Origin: Azospirillum sp.
GTDB lineage: Bacteria > Pseudomonadota > Alphaproteobacteria > Azospirillales > Azospirillaceae
Assembly: GCA_027483805.1 (NCBI GenBank)
Contig: JAIXTS010000102.1
Coordinates: 1-34,760, forward strand
Length of the DNA: 34,760 bases
Reading direction: 5' to 3'
A program made the position numbers and the translations under genes. Positions 8,092-16,131 of this stretch are shown here, one piece after another. Below the pieces are notes generated by a model. The model had not been told where the DNA came from. It saw nothing but the letters and a program-made list of their open reading frames with translations, and did no database searches. The first letter of the stretch is position 1. Each line of letters starts with the position of its first letter.

Positions 8092-9252
8092 TCAGGTGAC
8101 GGCCGGTTCGGCCATCGCGCCCAGGGGCAGGGTGCAGTCCCGCAGTTTCAGGCCCTTCAGCCTGTCCACCGGTATCACAACGCCGGTAAAATCCACCCAT
8201 TCGATGGCCGCGTCGCGCAACCGCACGGGCAAGGCCCCGCCGCCGCGCAATCGCAGATCCCCCATGTTCGCGGCCTCCACCACGGTGTTGCGCAGGGTAG
8301 CCCCTTCGAACCCCGCACCGCGCAAATCGCAGCCCGAGAGGTCGGCATAAGCCAGGCTGGCACCGCCGAAATCACTGGCGGCCAGCTTGGCATGGCTCAA
8401 CTGGGCACCCGACAGGTCGGCACCGCGGAAGGACATGGCCGACAGTTCACGTCCGCGCAGATCCACGCCCTTCATCTTGCGCCCTGTGAAATCGGCCCGC
8501 GCGCCGGCCTGTCCGCCGCTTTCCACCCATTCCTCGTGCTGGGTGACGATACGGTCGATCTCCGCCAGATTCTGCAGATGTTCGGTAAAGGCCGGCAGTC
8601 CCTGGAACAGACGGCGCGTCGTGTCATCCACCGTAAAGGTGGCATCCTTGATATCGGCATGCAGGAAATTGGCGCCCTGCATCTTGGCACCCAACAGCAC
8701 GACGCCCTGCAGGTCGCTTTCGCTGAAATCGGCGTTGGCCAGGTTGGCATTGCGCATGTTGACGCCGCGCAGCCGCACCTTGCGCACCACGGCATCTTCC
8801 AGCGACGCCTCTTCCAGATTGCAGAAGGACAGGTCGGTCACGAACTCCCGGCTGAGCACATCATCCCCCTTGCGGTGCAGGGTGATGTTGCCCATGCGCA
8901 TATCGCTGCCATCCAGCTTGGCCTGGGCAAGGTCGGATTTGTAGAAACGGGCACCGCGCAGGTTGGCGCGGGAGAAGTCGCAATGTTTCAGATTGGCGCC
9001 GATGAACAGGCTGTTCGCCAGATCCGTTTCCCGAAACTTGCAGCCTTCCATGTTTGTTTGTGAAAAGTTGCAGGCCAGCAGTGTTGCCTGCGACAGGTTG
9101 AACCCTTTTAGTTGCAGGCCCTCCATGCTGGCCAGCCGCAATTCAAGGCGCCGACCGCCCTTCCCCTTCAGGAAGAGCGAGTGCATGGCGAGATGTGTTG
9201 TGAGATCGGTGCGCGCAGAACCGGTATCGGTAGATGGAACCGCCATGAACAT
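8092..9252 (-). CDS. Pentapeptide-repeat protein (two repeat blocks)
   Basis: Many A(D/N)LXX repeats (e.g. NLKHCDFSRANLRGARF), split by a HEEWVESGGQAGARADF linker. Confidence 0.9.
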   Translation of the reverse strand: MFMAVPSTDTGSARTDLTTHLAMHSLFLKGKGGRRLELRLASMEGLQLKGFNLSQATLLACNFSQTNMEGCKFRETDLANSLFIGANLKHCDFSRANLRGARFYKSDLAQAKLDGSDMRMGNITLHRKGDDVLSREFVTDLSFCNLEEASLEDAVVRKVRLRGVNMRNANLANADFSESDLQGVVLLGAKMQGANFLHADIKDATFTVDDTTRRLFQGLPAFTEHLQNLAEIDRIVTQHEEWVESGGQAGARADFTGRKMKGVDLRGRELSAMSFRGADLSGAQLSHAKLAASDFGGASLAYADLSGCDLRGAGFEGATLRNTVVEAANMGDLRLRGGGALPVRLRDAAIEWVDFTGVVIPVDRLKGLKLRDCTLPLGAMAEPAVT

Positions 9253-9392
9253 TCAGCCGTATGTTATTTTATTGCGGTGCGGCTGAACAAACAATGCTCA
9301 TGCGCCCGCAAAGGGATATTGGCCTGTCAAATAGCAAAAGAAAATGATTAATAAGTTAATATTGCGCACCCTAACCGAAAGGTCATGGAGTG

Positions 9393-9515
9393 TGATTGTT
9401 GGTCTTTTTGTTTGCCCTCAATCGCCGGGCGCCACATCCGTGGGCTTGGCTTGGTGCCGCAGGGGCGGCGGGCCGCCCGTCGCCGGCCTGCAAGGGTCAT
9501 GGTCCATGACCCTTG
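9393..9515. repeat. Dispersed structured repeat, copy C (divergent, swapped hairpin)
   Basis: Shares GTTGGTC...TGCCCTCAATCGCCGG.GC.CC..ATCC.TGGGCTTGGCT with copy B; ends in perfect hairpin CAAGGGTCATG-GTC-CATGACCCTTG (9491-9515). Confidence 0.7.
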
Positions 9516-9586
9516 CTCACAGGGTGCGGTGAAACCATCTCGCTGCTGCGGTCGGATTAATTCCGGTAATCTCGCGTCAAGCTCTC

Positions 9587-9609
9587 GCAAGATACCAACA
9601 GTATCTTGC
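9587..9609. repeat. Perfect inverted repeat downstream of the second pentapeptide gene
   Basis: GCAAGATAC-CAACA-GTATCTTGC; no T-run, so termination uncertain. Confidence 0.5.
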
Positions 9610-9683
9610 CTCAACCTTTCCTAATCTTGCCGAATGCCTCCCTGCCTCGCGACGCGAAAGCCCTTTCCCGCAACCCTGCTAAA

Positions 9684-10814
9684 TCAAGGTTCTTCCGGCA
9701 TACGGCATTCACGCAGGACCGCACCGGAAAGCTGTTCGGGCGTGATCACACATTGCGTAAAGCTGGTCCATTCGATGGACGCACCCGTAAACCGGATCGC
9801 CATCTTGCCGCCACCGCGCAGTTCCAGATCGCCAAAATTCGCCCCATCGACGCTGGTGTGCAGCAGTCGGGCATTTTCCATGCCGGCACCGCGCAGGTCG
9901 GCATTGGACAATTCGGCATAGGCCAGGGTGGCCCCGTTAAAATCGGCCGCTGCCAGACGGGCATGGGCCAGCTTGGCCCCGGTCAGATCAGCGCCCCGGA
10001 AAGACACGGCTGAGAGTTCCCGCCCACGCAGATCGACACCGCGAAGCGCCATACCGGCGAAATCAGCCCGGGCCCCCGACCGGCCGCCGGAATTCACCCA
10101 TTCCTCATGTGCGGCAACGATGCGGTCGGTTTCCCGCAGATTGGCCAGATGTTCCTCGAAGGCCGGATTGCCGGCAAACAGGCGGCGGGTTTCATCATTT
10201 ACCGTGAAGACGGCGTTCTTGATATTGGCGCCGGTGAACTTTGCCCGCTCCATCTGGGCGCCCAACAGCACCACGCCCTGCATGTCCGCCCCCGACAGGT
10301 CGGCGCCCGACAGGTCGGCATTGCGCATATTGACGCCGCGCAGCCGCACATTGTGCAGCACGGCGTCCTGAAGGGTTGCTTCCTCCATGTTGCAGAAGGA
10401 AAGGTCGGTGGTGAATTCCCGCTGCTTGGCGACACCGCCGCTGTTCAGCGTAATCGACCCGACCCGCATGTCGGACCCGGTCATCTTCGCCTGCTGCAGG
10501 TCGGACTTGTAAAAGCGGGTGCCACGCAGATCGGCGCGGGTGAAATCGCAATGTTTCAGGTTGGCGCCGATGAACAGGCTGTTCGACAGGTTGGCAGCCT
10601 GAAAGCTGCACCCTTCCAGATCCGTATAGGACAGGTTGCAGGCCAGCAGCAGACATTGCGACAGGTCGAAATTGTTCAGCTTGATACCCGACAGGTTCTG
10701 CAGGCGCATCTCCAGCCGCTTGCCCGCATGCCCGCGGGCAAAAAGCGTGTGCTGGGCCAGCATGACCTGCATGTCATGCGACGGCAAGGTGTGGGCGCTT
10801 TGCGGTTTGTTCAT
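9684..10814 (-). CDS. Pentapeptide-repeat protein (paralog; ORF opens at 10940, likely start 10814)
   Basis: Colinear with 8092..9252, including FIGANLKHCDF.RA.LRG.RFYKSDL and HEEWVNSGGRSGARADF. Confidence 0.88.
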   Translation of the reverse strand: MNKPQSAHTLPSHDMQVMLAQHTLFARGHAGKRLEMRLQNLSGIKLNNFDLSQCLLLACNLSYTDLEGCSFQAANLSNSLFIGANLKHCDFTRADLRGTRFYKSDLQQAKMTGSDMRVGSITLNSGGVAKQREFTTDLSFCNMEEATLQDAVLHNVRLRGVNMRNADLSGADLSGADMQGVVLLGAQMERAKFTGANIKNAVFTVNDETRRLFAGNPAFEEHLANLRETDRIVAAHEEWVNSGGRSGARADFAGMALRGVDLRGRELSAVSFRGADLTGAKLAHARLAAADFNGATLAYAELSNADLRGAGMENARLLHTSVDGANFGDLELRGGGKMAIRFTGASIEWTSFTQCVITPEQLSGAVLRECRMPEEP

Positions 10815-10967
10815 CGGGGGGCTGCTTGATCCAACATCAGGTTCAACTATGCCATACACGCAGACCTGGGTAATCCACCAACATCTCCATGTGGTCCTGG
10901 CCAAAAGACATATCCGGCACCGCCAGATACCCCGCGGCACCTGTCAAGACTGTTGACCCATAATAGA

Positions 10968-10998
10968 GGATTATGATCCTATACACAGGATTTTATCC
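10968..10998. promoter_or_regulatory. Paired GGAT/ATCC dyads upstream of the lysozyme gene
   Basis: GGATTATGATCC (10968-10979) and GGATTTTATCC (10988-10998), 15 bp before ATG. Confidence 0.35.
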
Positions 10999-11013
10999 AG
11001 AGGGGGCAACCGG

Positions 11014-11538
11014 ATGAACAGGATAAACAAGGCCACTATCGATCTGGTCAAACGGTTCGAGGGTTTGGGGGACGGTGAGCGGGACAGGCCCGGGCTGCAA
11101 CCCTATCTCTGTCCGGCCGGATACTGGACCATCGGCTACGGCCGTGTGCTGCGCGGACCCGATGGCCGCATGTTCAAGGGCGATGTGGACCGGCAGGCAG
11201 CGACCGCCCTTTACCCGGGCGGTATCAACGAGGCGCAGGCCGCTTCGTTTCTGATCGACGATCTGGCCGATATCGGGCGCCAATTATCGTCCAGGCTGCG
11301 GGTTCTGGTCAGCGACAACCAGTTCGGGGCCTGCATATCCTTTGTCTATAATATCGGCATCGCGGCCTTCACCGCCAGCACCCTGCTGAAGCGGCTGAAT
11401 GCCGGAGACCAGGCCGGGGCGGCCCGGCAGTTCCTGAGCTGGAACAAGGCGACCGACCCGCGCACGGGCCGAAAGGTGGAATTGCCCGGATTGACCCGAC
11501 GACGCGAGGCAGAGCGGGCGCTGTTCCTGATGGGGTAA
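11014..11538 (+). CDS. Phage-type lysozyme, glycoside hydrolase family 24
   Basis: LVKRFEG...LQPYLCPAGYWTIGYGRV...FVYNIGIAAFTASTLLKRLN: GH24 catalytic region. Confidence 0.9.
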   Translation: MNRINKATIDLVKRFEGLGDGERDRPGLQPYLCPAGYWTIGYGRVLRGPDGRMFKGDVDRQAATALYPGGINEAQAASFLIDDLADIGRQLSSRLRVLVSDNQFGACISFVYNIGIAAFTASTLLKRLNAGDQAGAARQFLSWNKATDPRTGRKVELPGLTRRREAERALFLMG

Positions 11539-11650
11539 TCGCACCCCTTCATCACCAGCGGCCTGCATCATGGCATGAGGATCGGTGCCGGCATCAGACG
11601 GCACGACGGGCGGGTCCGTTCCGCCGGCAGGACGGACGGACCCGTCCCTG

Positions 11651-12175
11651 TCAGTTCACGACACTGACCGCGCGGCGGTTCTGGGCCCAGACATCGGCGG
11701 AAGAGCCGGCCACGGCCGGGCGTTCCTTGCCGAAGGACAGGGTCTGCAGGCGGCTATTGTCGATACCGTTGGCGGCCAGATAACGGCGCACGCTGTCGGC
11801 GCGCTTCTGGCCCAGCGCCAGGTTGTACTCGCGGGTCCCGCGCTCGTCGCAATGGCCTTCGATGGTCAGGGTGATGGACGGGTTGGCGCGCAGCCATTCC
11901 GCCTGCTTGTCCAGGGTGGCGGCCGATTCCGGTGACACTTCGAACTGGTCTACGCCAAAGAAGACACGGTCGCCGATCTGTGCCAACTGCTGCTGCGGCG
12001 ACAGGGTCGAATTCAAGTTGGACTGTTCGACCCCGGTGGTGCCGGTGCCCGCGCCGGGGAAGGGCGTGGTATAGCCGCCGCCGGTGCTGGTTGCTTGCTT
12101 GTCGCTGTCGCGGACGGAGGAACAGGCGGCCAGCAGCATCAGCGGTGCCAGCAGCAGAAGATTGGTGCGCTTCAT
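11651..12175 (-). CDS. pal: Peptidoglycan-associated lipoprotein, OmpA C-terminal domain
   Basis: Lipobox LLAAC; ITIEGHCDERGTREYNLALGQKRADSVRRYL; start MKRTNLLLL at 12175. Confidence 0.88.
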   Translation of the reverse strand: MKRTNLLLLAPLMLLAACSSVRDSDKQATSTGGGYTTPFPGAGTGTTGVEQSNLNSTLSPQQQLAQIGDRVFFGVDQFEVSPESAATLDKQAEWLRANPSITLTIEGHCDERGTREYNLALGQKRADSVRRYLAANGIDNSRLQTLSFGKERPAVAGSSADVWAQNRRAVSVVN

Positions 12176-12331
12176 CTCTTGATCTCTCATTCCCAGATGT
12201 TTCCACCGGCATCCAAGGCCGGCGGCCCCACATCATCCAAACCCGCGATTGCGGCGGGACTTGGACCAAAGCCGGGCCTGTGTTGGGCAGCGCCCAGCAT
12301 GACATGGATCGGGGGGTCGGTGACGGCCTGT

Positions 12332-12910
12332 TCAGGCGTGGCCGATATCCGATGACAGCATGGACAGGTTGATGCCCAACGTCGCCAGGGCCCGTTCCCA
12401 TTTGCCGTCCAGGTCGCCGTCGAACAGGATCGCGCTGTCGGCCGGCGCATGCAGCCAGCCATTCTGCTGCATTTCCTGGTCCAACTGTCCGGGACCCCAG
12501 CCGGCATAGCCCAGGGCCAGGATGGCCCGTTCCGGCCCTTGCCCTTCCGCCACGGCGCGCAGGATATCGACCGTGGCGGTCAGCACTACCTGATCACCGA
12601 TGGGCATGCTGCCTTCCTGGCTGTAATCGGGGCTGTGCAGAACGAAGCCACGGCCCGATTCGACCGGCCCGCCGTAATGCACCCGCAATTCCCGCGCCGG
12701 CCGTGTCACATCGATATCCAACTGGTGGAGAAGGCTGGTGAAGCTGATCCCGTCGAACAGCCGGTTGACCACCAGGCCCATAGCCCCGTCGGCATTGTGG
12801 ACGCAGATATAGATCACGGTCTTTTCGAACCGCGGGTCCGGCATCTGCGGCATCGCGATCAGCAGATGGCCGGTGAGCGAGGTCAGGGGCTTTTTCCGGG
12901 ATTGCGGCAT
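12332..12910 (-). CDS. YqgE/AlgH family protein
   Basis: LTGHLLIAMPQMPDPRFEKTVIYICVHNADGAMGLVVNR: YqgE signature. Confidence 0.92.
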   Translation of the reverse strand: MPQSRKKPLTSLTGHLLIAMPQMPDPRFEKTVIYICVHNADGAMGLVVNRLFDGISFTSLLHQLDIDVTRPARELRVHYGGPVESGRGFVLHSPDYSQEGSMPIGDQVVLTATVDILRAVAEGQGPERAILALGYAGWGPGQLDQEMQQNGWLHAPADSAILFDGDLDGKWERALATLGINLSMLSSDIGHA

Positions 12911-13071
12911 TGGGGGAAAACGGGTCTGTCTTGACGGGCCATGATCATAGCAGCCGCCACCGTCCCTGGGGCGGTTTTTCGACATGTGCCCTTTTGCTTG
13001 TCGTGGGGCCGGGCGTAGCCTAGAAACGGCCTATATAGTTCTGGCAACAACCCTCTTGGGAGGACAAGCAG

Positions 13072-13554
13072 ATGAGCGTGAAGGTTGGCGACCGCGTCCC
13101 GTCGGTTACCCTGAAGCACCTGACTGAATCCGGTATGCAGGAGGTCAGCACCGATGACCTGCTGAAGGGCAAGAAGGTCGTCCTGTTCTCTGTGCCCGGT
13201 GCCTTCACCCCCACCTGCTCGGCCAAGCATCTGCCGGGCTTCGTGGATAATGCCGAGTCCATCAAGGCCAAGGGCGTTGAGGATATTGTCTGCCTGGCCG
13301 TGAACGACCCCTTCGTCATGCAGGCCTGGGGCAAGGCCAACAATGTCGCCGGCAAGGTCACCATGCTGCCCGACGGCAATGGCACCCTGACCAAGGCCCT
13401 GGGCCTGGAGATGGACGGCACCGCCTACAATCTGGGTCATCGCAGCCAGCGCTTCGCCCTGGTGGCCGAGGATGGCGTGATCACGCGCCTGGAAGTGGAA
13501 AAGCCCGGTGCCTTCGAAGTATCCAGCGCCGAGTACATTCTGAAGACCCTGTGA
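13072..13554 (+). CDS. Peroxiredoxin (Prx5-like)
   Basis: VVLFSVPGAFTPTCSAKHLPGF and AYNLGHRSQRFALVAEDGVI; SD GGGAGG upstream. Confidence 0.93.
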   Translation: MSVKVGDRVPSVTLKHLTESGMQEVSTDDLLKGKKVVLFSVPGAFTPTCSAKHLPGFVDNAESIKAKGVEDIVCLAVNDPFVMQAWGKANNVAGKVTMLPDGNGTLTKALGLEMDGTAYNLGHRSQRFALVAEDGVITRLEVEKPGAFEVSSAEYILKTL

Positions 13555-13579
13555 TCCTATCGCCATCTGCCTGGATGTG

Positions 13580-13612
13580 ATACCACCGGTCAAAATTCTT
13601 GACCGGTGGTAT
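13580..13612. repeat. Solo hairpin related to the terminal hairpin of the dispersed repeat
   Basis: ATACCACCGGTCAA-AATTC-TTGACCGGTGGTAT: 14-bp perfect arms, same loop as copy A. Confidence 0.8.
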
Positions 13613-13666
13613 TCGCGCCGGCTGGCGCGGTGGCGGCGCATGCCGCCGAAGCTTGAAATGCCAATG

Positions 13667-13812
13667 ATACCAGCGGCATGAAATCTTGACCGTTGGTCAC
13701 TCTTTCCTGCCCTCAATCGCCGGCGCCCCTATCCATGGGCTTGGCTGCGCACCACGTGGCGCGCGGCGGCGGTCGCCGCCCTACCGACGGTCAAGAATGT
13801 TGACCGTCGGTA
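13667..13812. repeat. Dispersed structured repeat, copy B (inverted relative to A)
   Basis: Reverse complement of 1921-2067 with about 9 mismatches. Confidence 0.85.
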
Positions 13813-13842
13813 GGGGTTGGCTTTTCAAGTCGCTGGTATGAG

Positions 13843-13877
13843 AAGGGCTGGGGCGTCACCGCCTCGGCCTTTTTCAT
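13843..13877 (+). terminator. Rho-independent-type terminator downstream of peroxiredoxin and copy B
   Basis: GGCTGGGGCG-TCAC-CGCCTCGGCC with two G-U pairs, then TTTTTC. Confidence 0.6.
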
Positions 13878-13920
13878 TTCCCCGAATGGCCGGATAATGT
13901 TGTGGCACCTTGCGGCTGTC

Positions 13921-14151
13921 TCACGCAGCGCGGGCAGGCGTTTCGCGCAACAGCAGCAGGGCTTCGGCGACAACATCCATGTGACGGCTTGCGTGCTGGA
14001 TATCATACCCAACGATCCGGCCCTTCTCGTCCAGATCAATCACCAGATCGCGCTCATCATCGACGCGCTGGTCATAGGCATCCACATTGTGGAAGCGCAC
14101 ATACATGCTGTCCGTTGAGGGATCATAGAAGATGGGCGACGTAACGGTCAT
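13921..14151 (-). CDS. DUF2283 domain-containing protein
   Basis: IFYDPSTDSMYVRFHN...DLVIDLDEKGRIVGYDIQHAS: DUF2283 pattern. Confidence 0.85.
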   Translation of the reverse strand: MTVTSPIFYDPSTDSMYVRFHNVDAYDQRVDDERDLVIDLDEKGRIVGYDIQHASRHMDVVAEALLLLRETPARAA

Positions 14152-14351
14152 GGCTCGAAGTTCCGGTCCAGGAAGGCGTTATGGACGGTTTCTCCGTCAG
14201 ACAGGGTAACAACACGGATATAGGATTGCAGCTCCCATACCCAACCCCATTATTGCTCACGGCCATCGCCTTGTCTGGCTTTGCGGGCGGGGTTGTTCAG
14301 GACAGCCCGGATCACAAGCGGATCAATCCGTTGACGTTTGGGCTTCCCCAT
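14148..14351 (-). pseudogene. DUF4258-like gene interrupted by one in-frame TAA, coupled to the DUF2283 gene
   Basis: MGKPKRQRIDPLVIRAVLNNPARKARQGDGREQ*WGWVWELQSYIRVVTLSDGETVHNAFLDRNFEP*; TAA at 14250-14252; terminal TGA overlaps the DUF2283 ATG. Confidence 0.65.
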
Positions 14352-14427
14352 AGCGGTCAAAGCAAAATATTGCGTCCTCCGAAGGGCGGCGGGGGTAGGC
14401 GGTCCGGTTCATCCCCATCGCCCATTC

Positions 14428-16104
14428 TCAGCCCTGTCCGGCCAGCAAACTTTCCGCCGCCGCGCGCGCCGCCTGGGTGATCTCTGCACCCGACAGCATA
14501 CGGGCCACCTCTTCCAGACGCTCTTCCCGCGACAGGGCCACCACTTCGGTGGCGGTACGGCCGGCGCTGACCTTCTTGCGGACGTTCCAGTGATGGGCGC
14601 CGCGCGCCGCCACCTGCGGGCTGTGGGTGACGACCAGCACCTGCAGGTCATGCTGGCCCAGCCGGGCCAGACGTTCGCCGATGGCGTCGGCCACGGCCCC
14701 GCCCACGCCCGTATCGACCTCGTCGAACACCAGGGTCGGCACCGTGCCTACCTGGGCCAGCACCACCTTGAGCGCCAGCATGAAACGCGCCAGTTCACCG
14801 CCCGAGGCGATCTTGGCCAGCGGACCGGGGGGGGTGCCGGGGTTGGTGGCGACCTGAAAGGCGATGTCGTCGATGCCCGCCGCACTCCACCCTTCCTCAC
14901 CCACCTGTTCGACCTTGGTGGCGAATCGCGCTTTCTCCAGGCGCAGGGGCTTCAGCTCTGCGGCGACCGCCTGATCCATCTTGCCGGCTGCCTTGGCACG
15001 CGCTGCCGAGAGGGCGCGCGCGGCCTCCAGATAGGTGGCCTTGGCCGTTTCGGCCTGGCCTGCCAGCCTGGACAGAAGGTCGCCCTGATCCTCGATCAGG
15101 TTCAGCTTTGCGGCCATGGCAGCGCGCAGGTTCACGAGACCGTCCACATCGGTCCCGTGCTTGCGGCCGGCGGCACGCAGGGCGAACAGACGCTCCTCGA
15201 TCTTGTCCAGGTTGCCGCCATCGCTGTCCATGTCGGCGGCAAAGCCCTGGATGGCGCGCGATGCCTCGCCCACGTCGCTGGCGGCCTGGTCCAGGACGGA
15301 GATGATGGGGTCCAGCTTGCCGCCGGCCTTGTCCGCGATGCGCGACAGGGTGCGCAGCGCCGAGGCCAGAGCGCGCTCCGCCCCGCGTTCGCCCGACAGT
15401 TCGGTGGAGGCCTGGGTGAGGCTCTCGATCAGCTTCTCGCGGTGCTGAAGCACCACGCGTTGTTCGGCCAGGGTCTTTTCCTCGCCTTCCTCCGGCGAGA
15501 GCTGGTCCAGTTCCTCCACCGCGTGGCGTAGATAATCCTCTTCGGCGCGCGCGCGGTTGGCGTCGGCGGCGGCGGTCAGCCTTGCCTGTTCCACCTGCCG
15601 CCAGGCGCGCCAGGATGCAGCCACCTTCTGCCCCTGCACCGCCAGCTGGGCATAATCGTCCAGAAGATCGCGGTGGGTGCGCGGGTCCAGCAGGCCATGG
15701 GTATCGAACTGCCCATGCACCTCCACCAGCGTTTCGCCCAGCCGGCGCAGCAGGGTGACGCCCACCGGCTGATCATTCACGAAACAGCGTGAGCGGCCGT
15801 CACTGGTCAGGGTGCGGCGGATGACCAGCGTATCCTCCACCTCCAGCTCCTGTTCGCGCAGGATGGCGAAGGCGGGGTGTTCGCCACGGCGACCCAGGTC
15901 AAACTCGGCCGTGACGCTTGCCTGTTCACAGCCATGACGGACCAGGGAACTGTCCCCCCGCGCGCCCAGCGCCAGCCCCAGCGCGTCCAGCAGGATGGAC
16001 TTGCCGGCGCCGGTTTCACCGGTCAGCACACACAGACCCGGGTGGAACGCCAATGTCAGGCGTTCGATCAGGACGACGTCGCGGATCGACAGGGTGACAA
16101 GCAT
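14428..16104 (-). CDS. recN: DNA repair protein RecN
   Basis: MLVTLSIRDVVLIERLTLAFHPGLCVLTGETGAGKSILLDALGLALG; LVFDEVDTGVGG; VTHSPQVAA. Confidence 0.96.
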   Translation of the reverse strand: MLVTLSIRDVVLIERLTLAFHPGLCVLTGETGAGKSILLDALGLALGARGDSSLVRHGCEQASVTAEFDLGRRGEHPAFAILREQELEVEDTLVIRRTLTSDGRSRCFVNDQPVGVTLLRRLGETLVEVHGQFDTHGLLDPRTHRDLLDDYAQLAVQGQKVAASWRAWRQVEQARLTAAADANRARAEEDYLRHAVEELDQLSPEEGEEKTLAEQRVVLQHREKLIESLTQASTELSGERGAERALASALRTLSRIADKAGGKLDPIISVLDQAASDVGEASRAIQGFAADMDSDGGNLDKIEERLFALRAAGRKHGTDVDGLVNLRAAMAAKLNLIEDQGDLLSRLAGQAETAKATYLEAARALSAARAKAAGKMDQAVAAELKPLRLEKARFATKVEQVGEEGWSAAGIDDIAFQVATNPGTPPGPLAKIASGGELARFMLALKVVLAQVGTVPTLVFDEVDTGVGGAVADAIGERLARLGQHDLQVLVVTHSPQVAARGAHHWNVRKKVSAGRTATEVVALSREERLEEVARMLSGAEITQAARAAAESLLAGQG

Positions 16105-16131
16105 GGCGCAGCCGGGGCGTGGTGAAGGGGG

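Noticed and set aside
10993-11283. 96-aa minus ORF over the lysozyme start, and 11284..11604 minus
   Set aside because: Antisense to a well-supported GH24 gene; no RBS or family signal.
11612-11643. GGGTCCGT...ACGGACCC hairpin as a pal terminator
   Set aside because: Inverted repeat is real, but there is no T-run on the minus side and the position is only loosely consistent.
2861-14151. The left-hand accessory block as a prophage or defence island
   Set aside because: Apart from one lysozyme there are no phage structural, integrase, nuclease, helicase or other defence-type genes.
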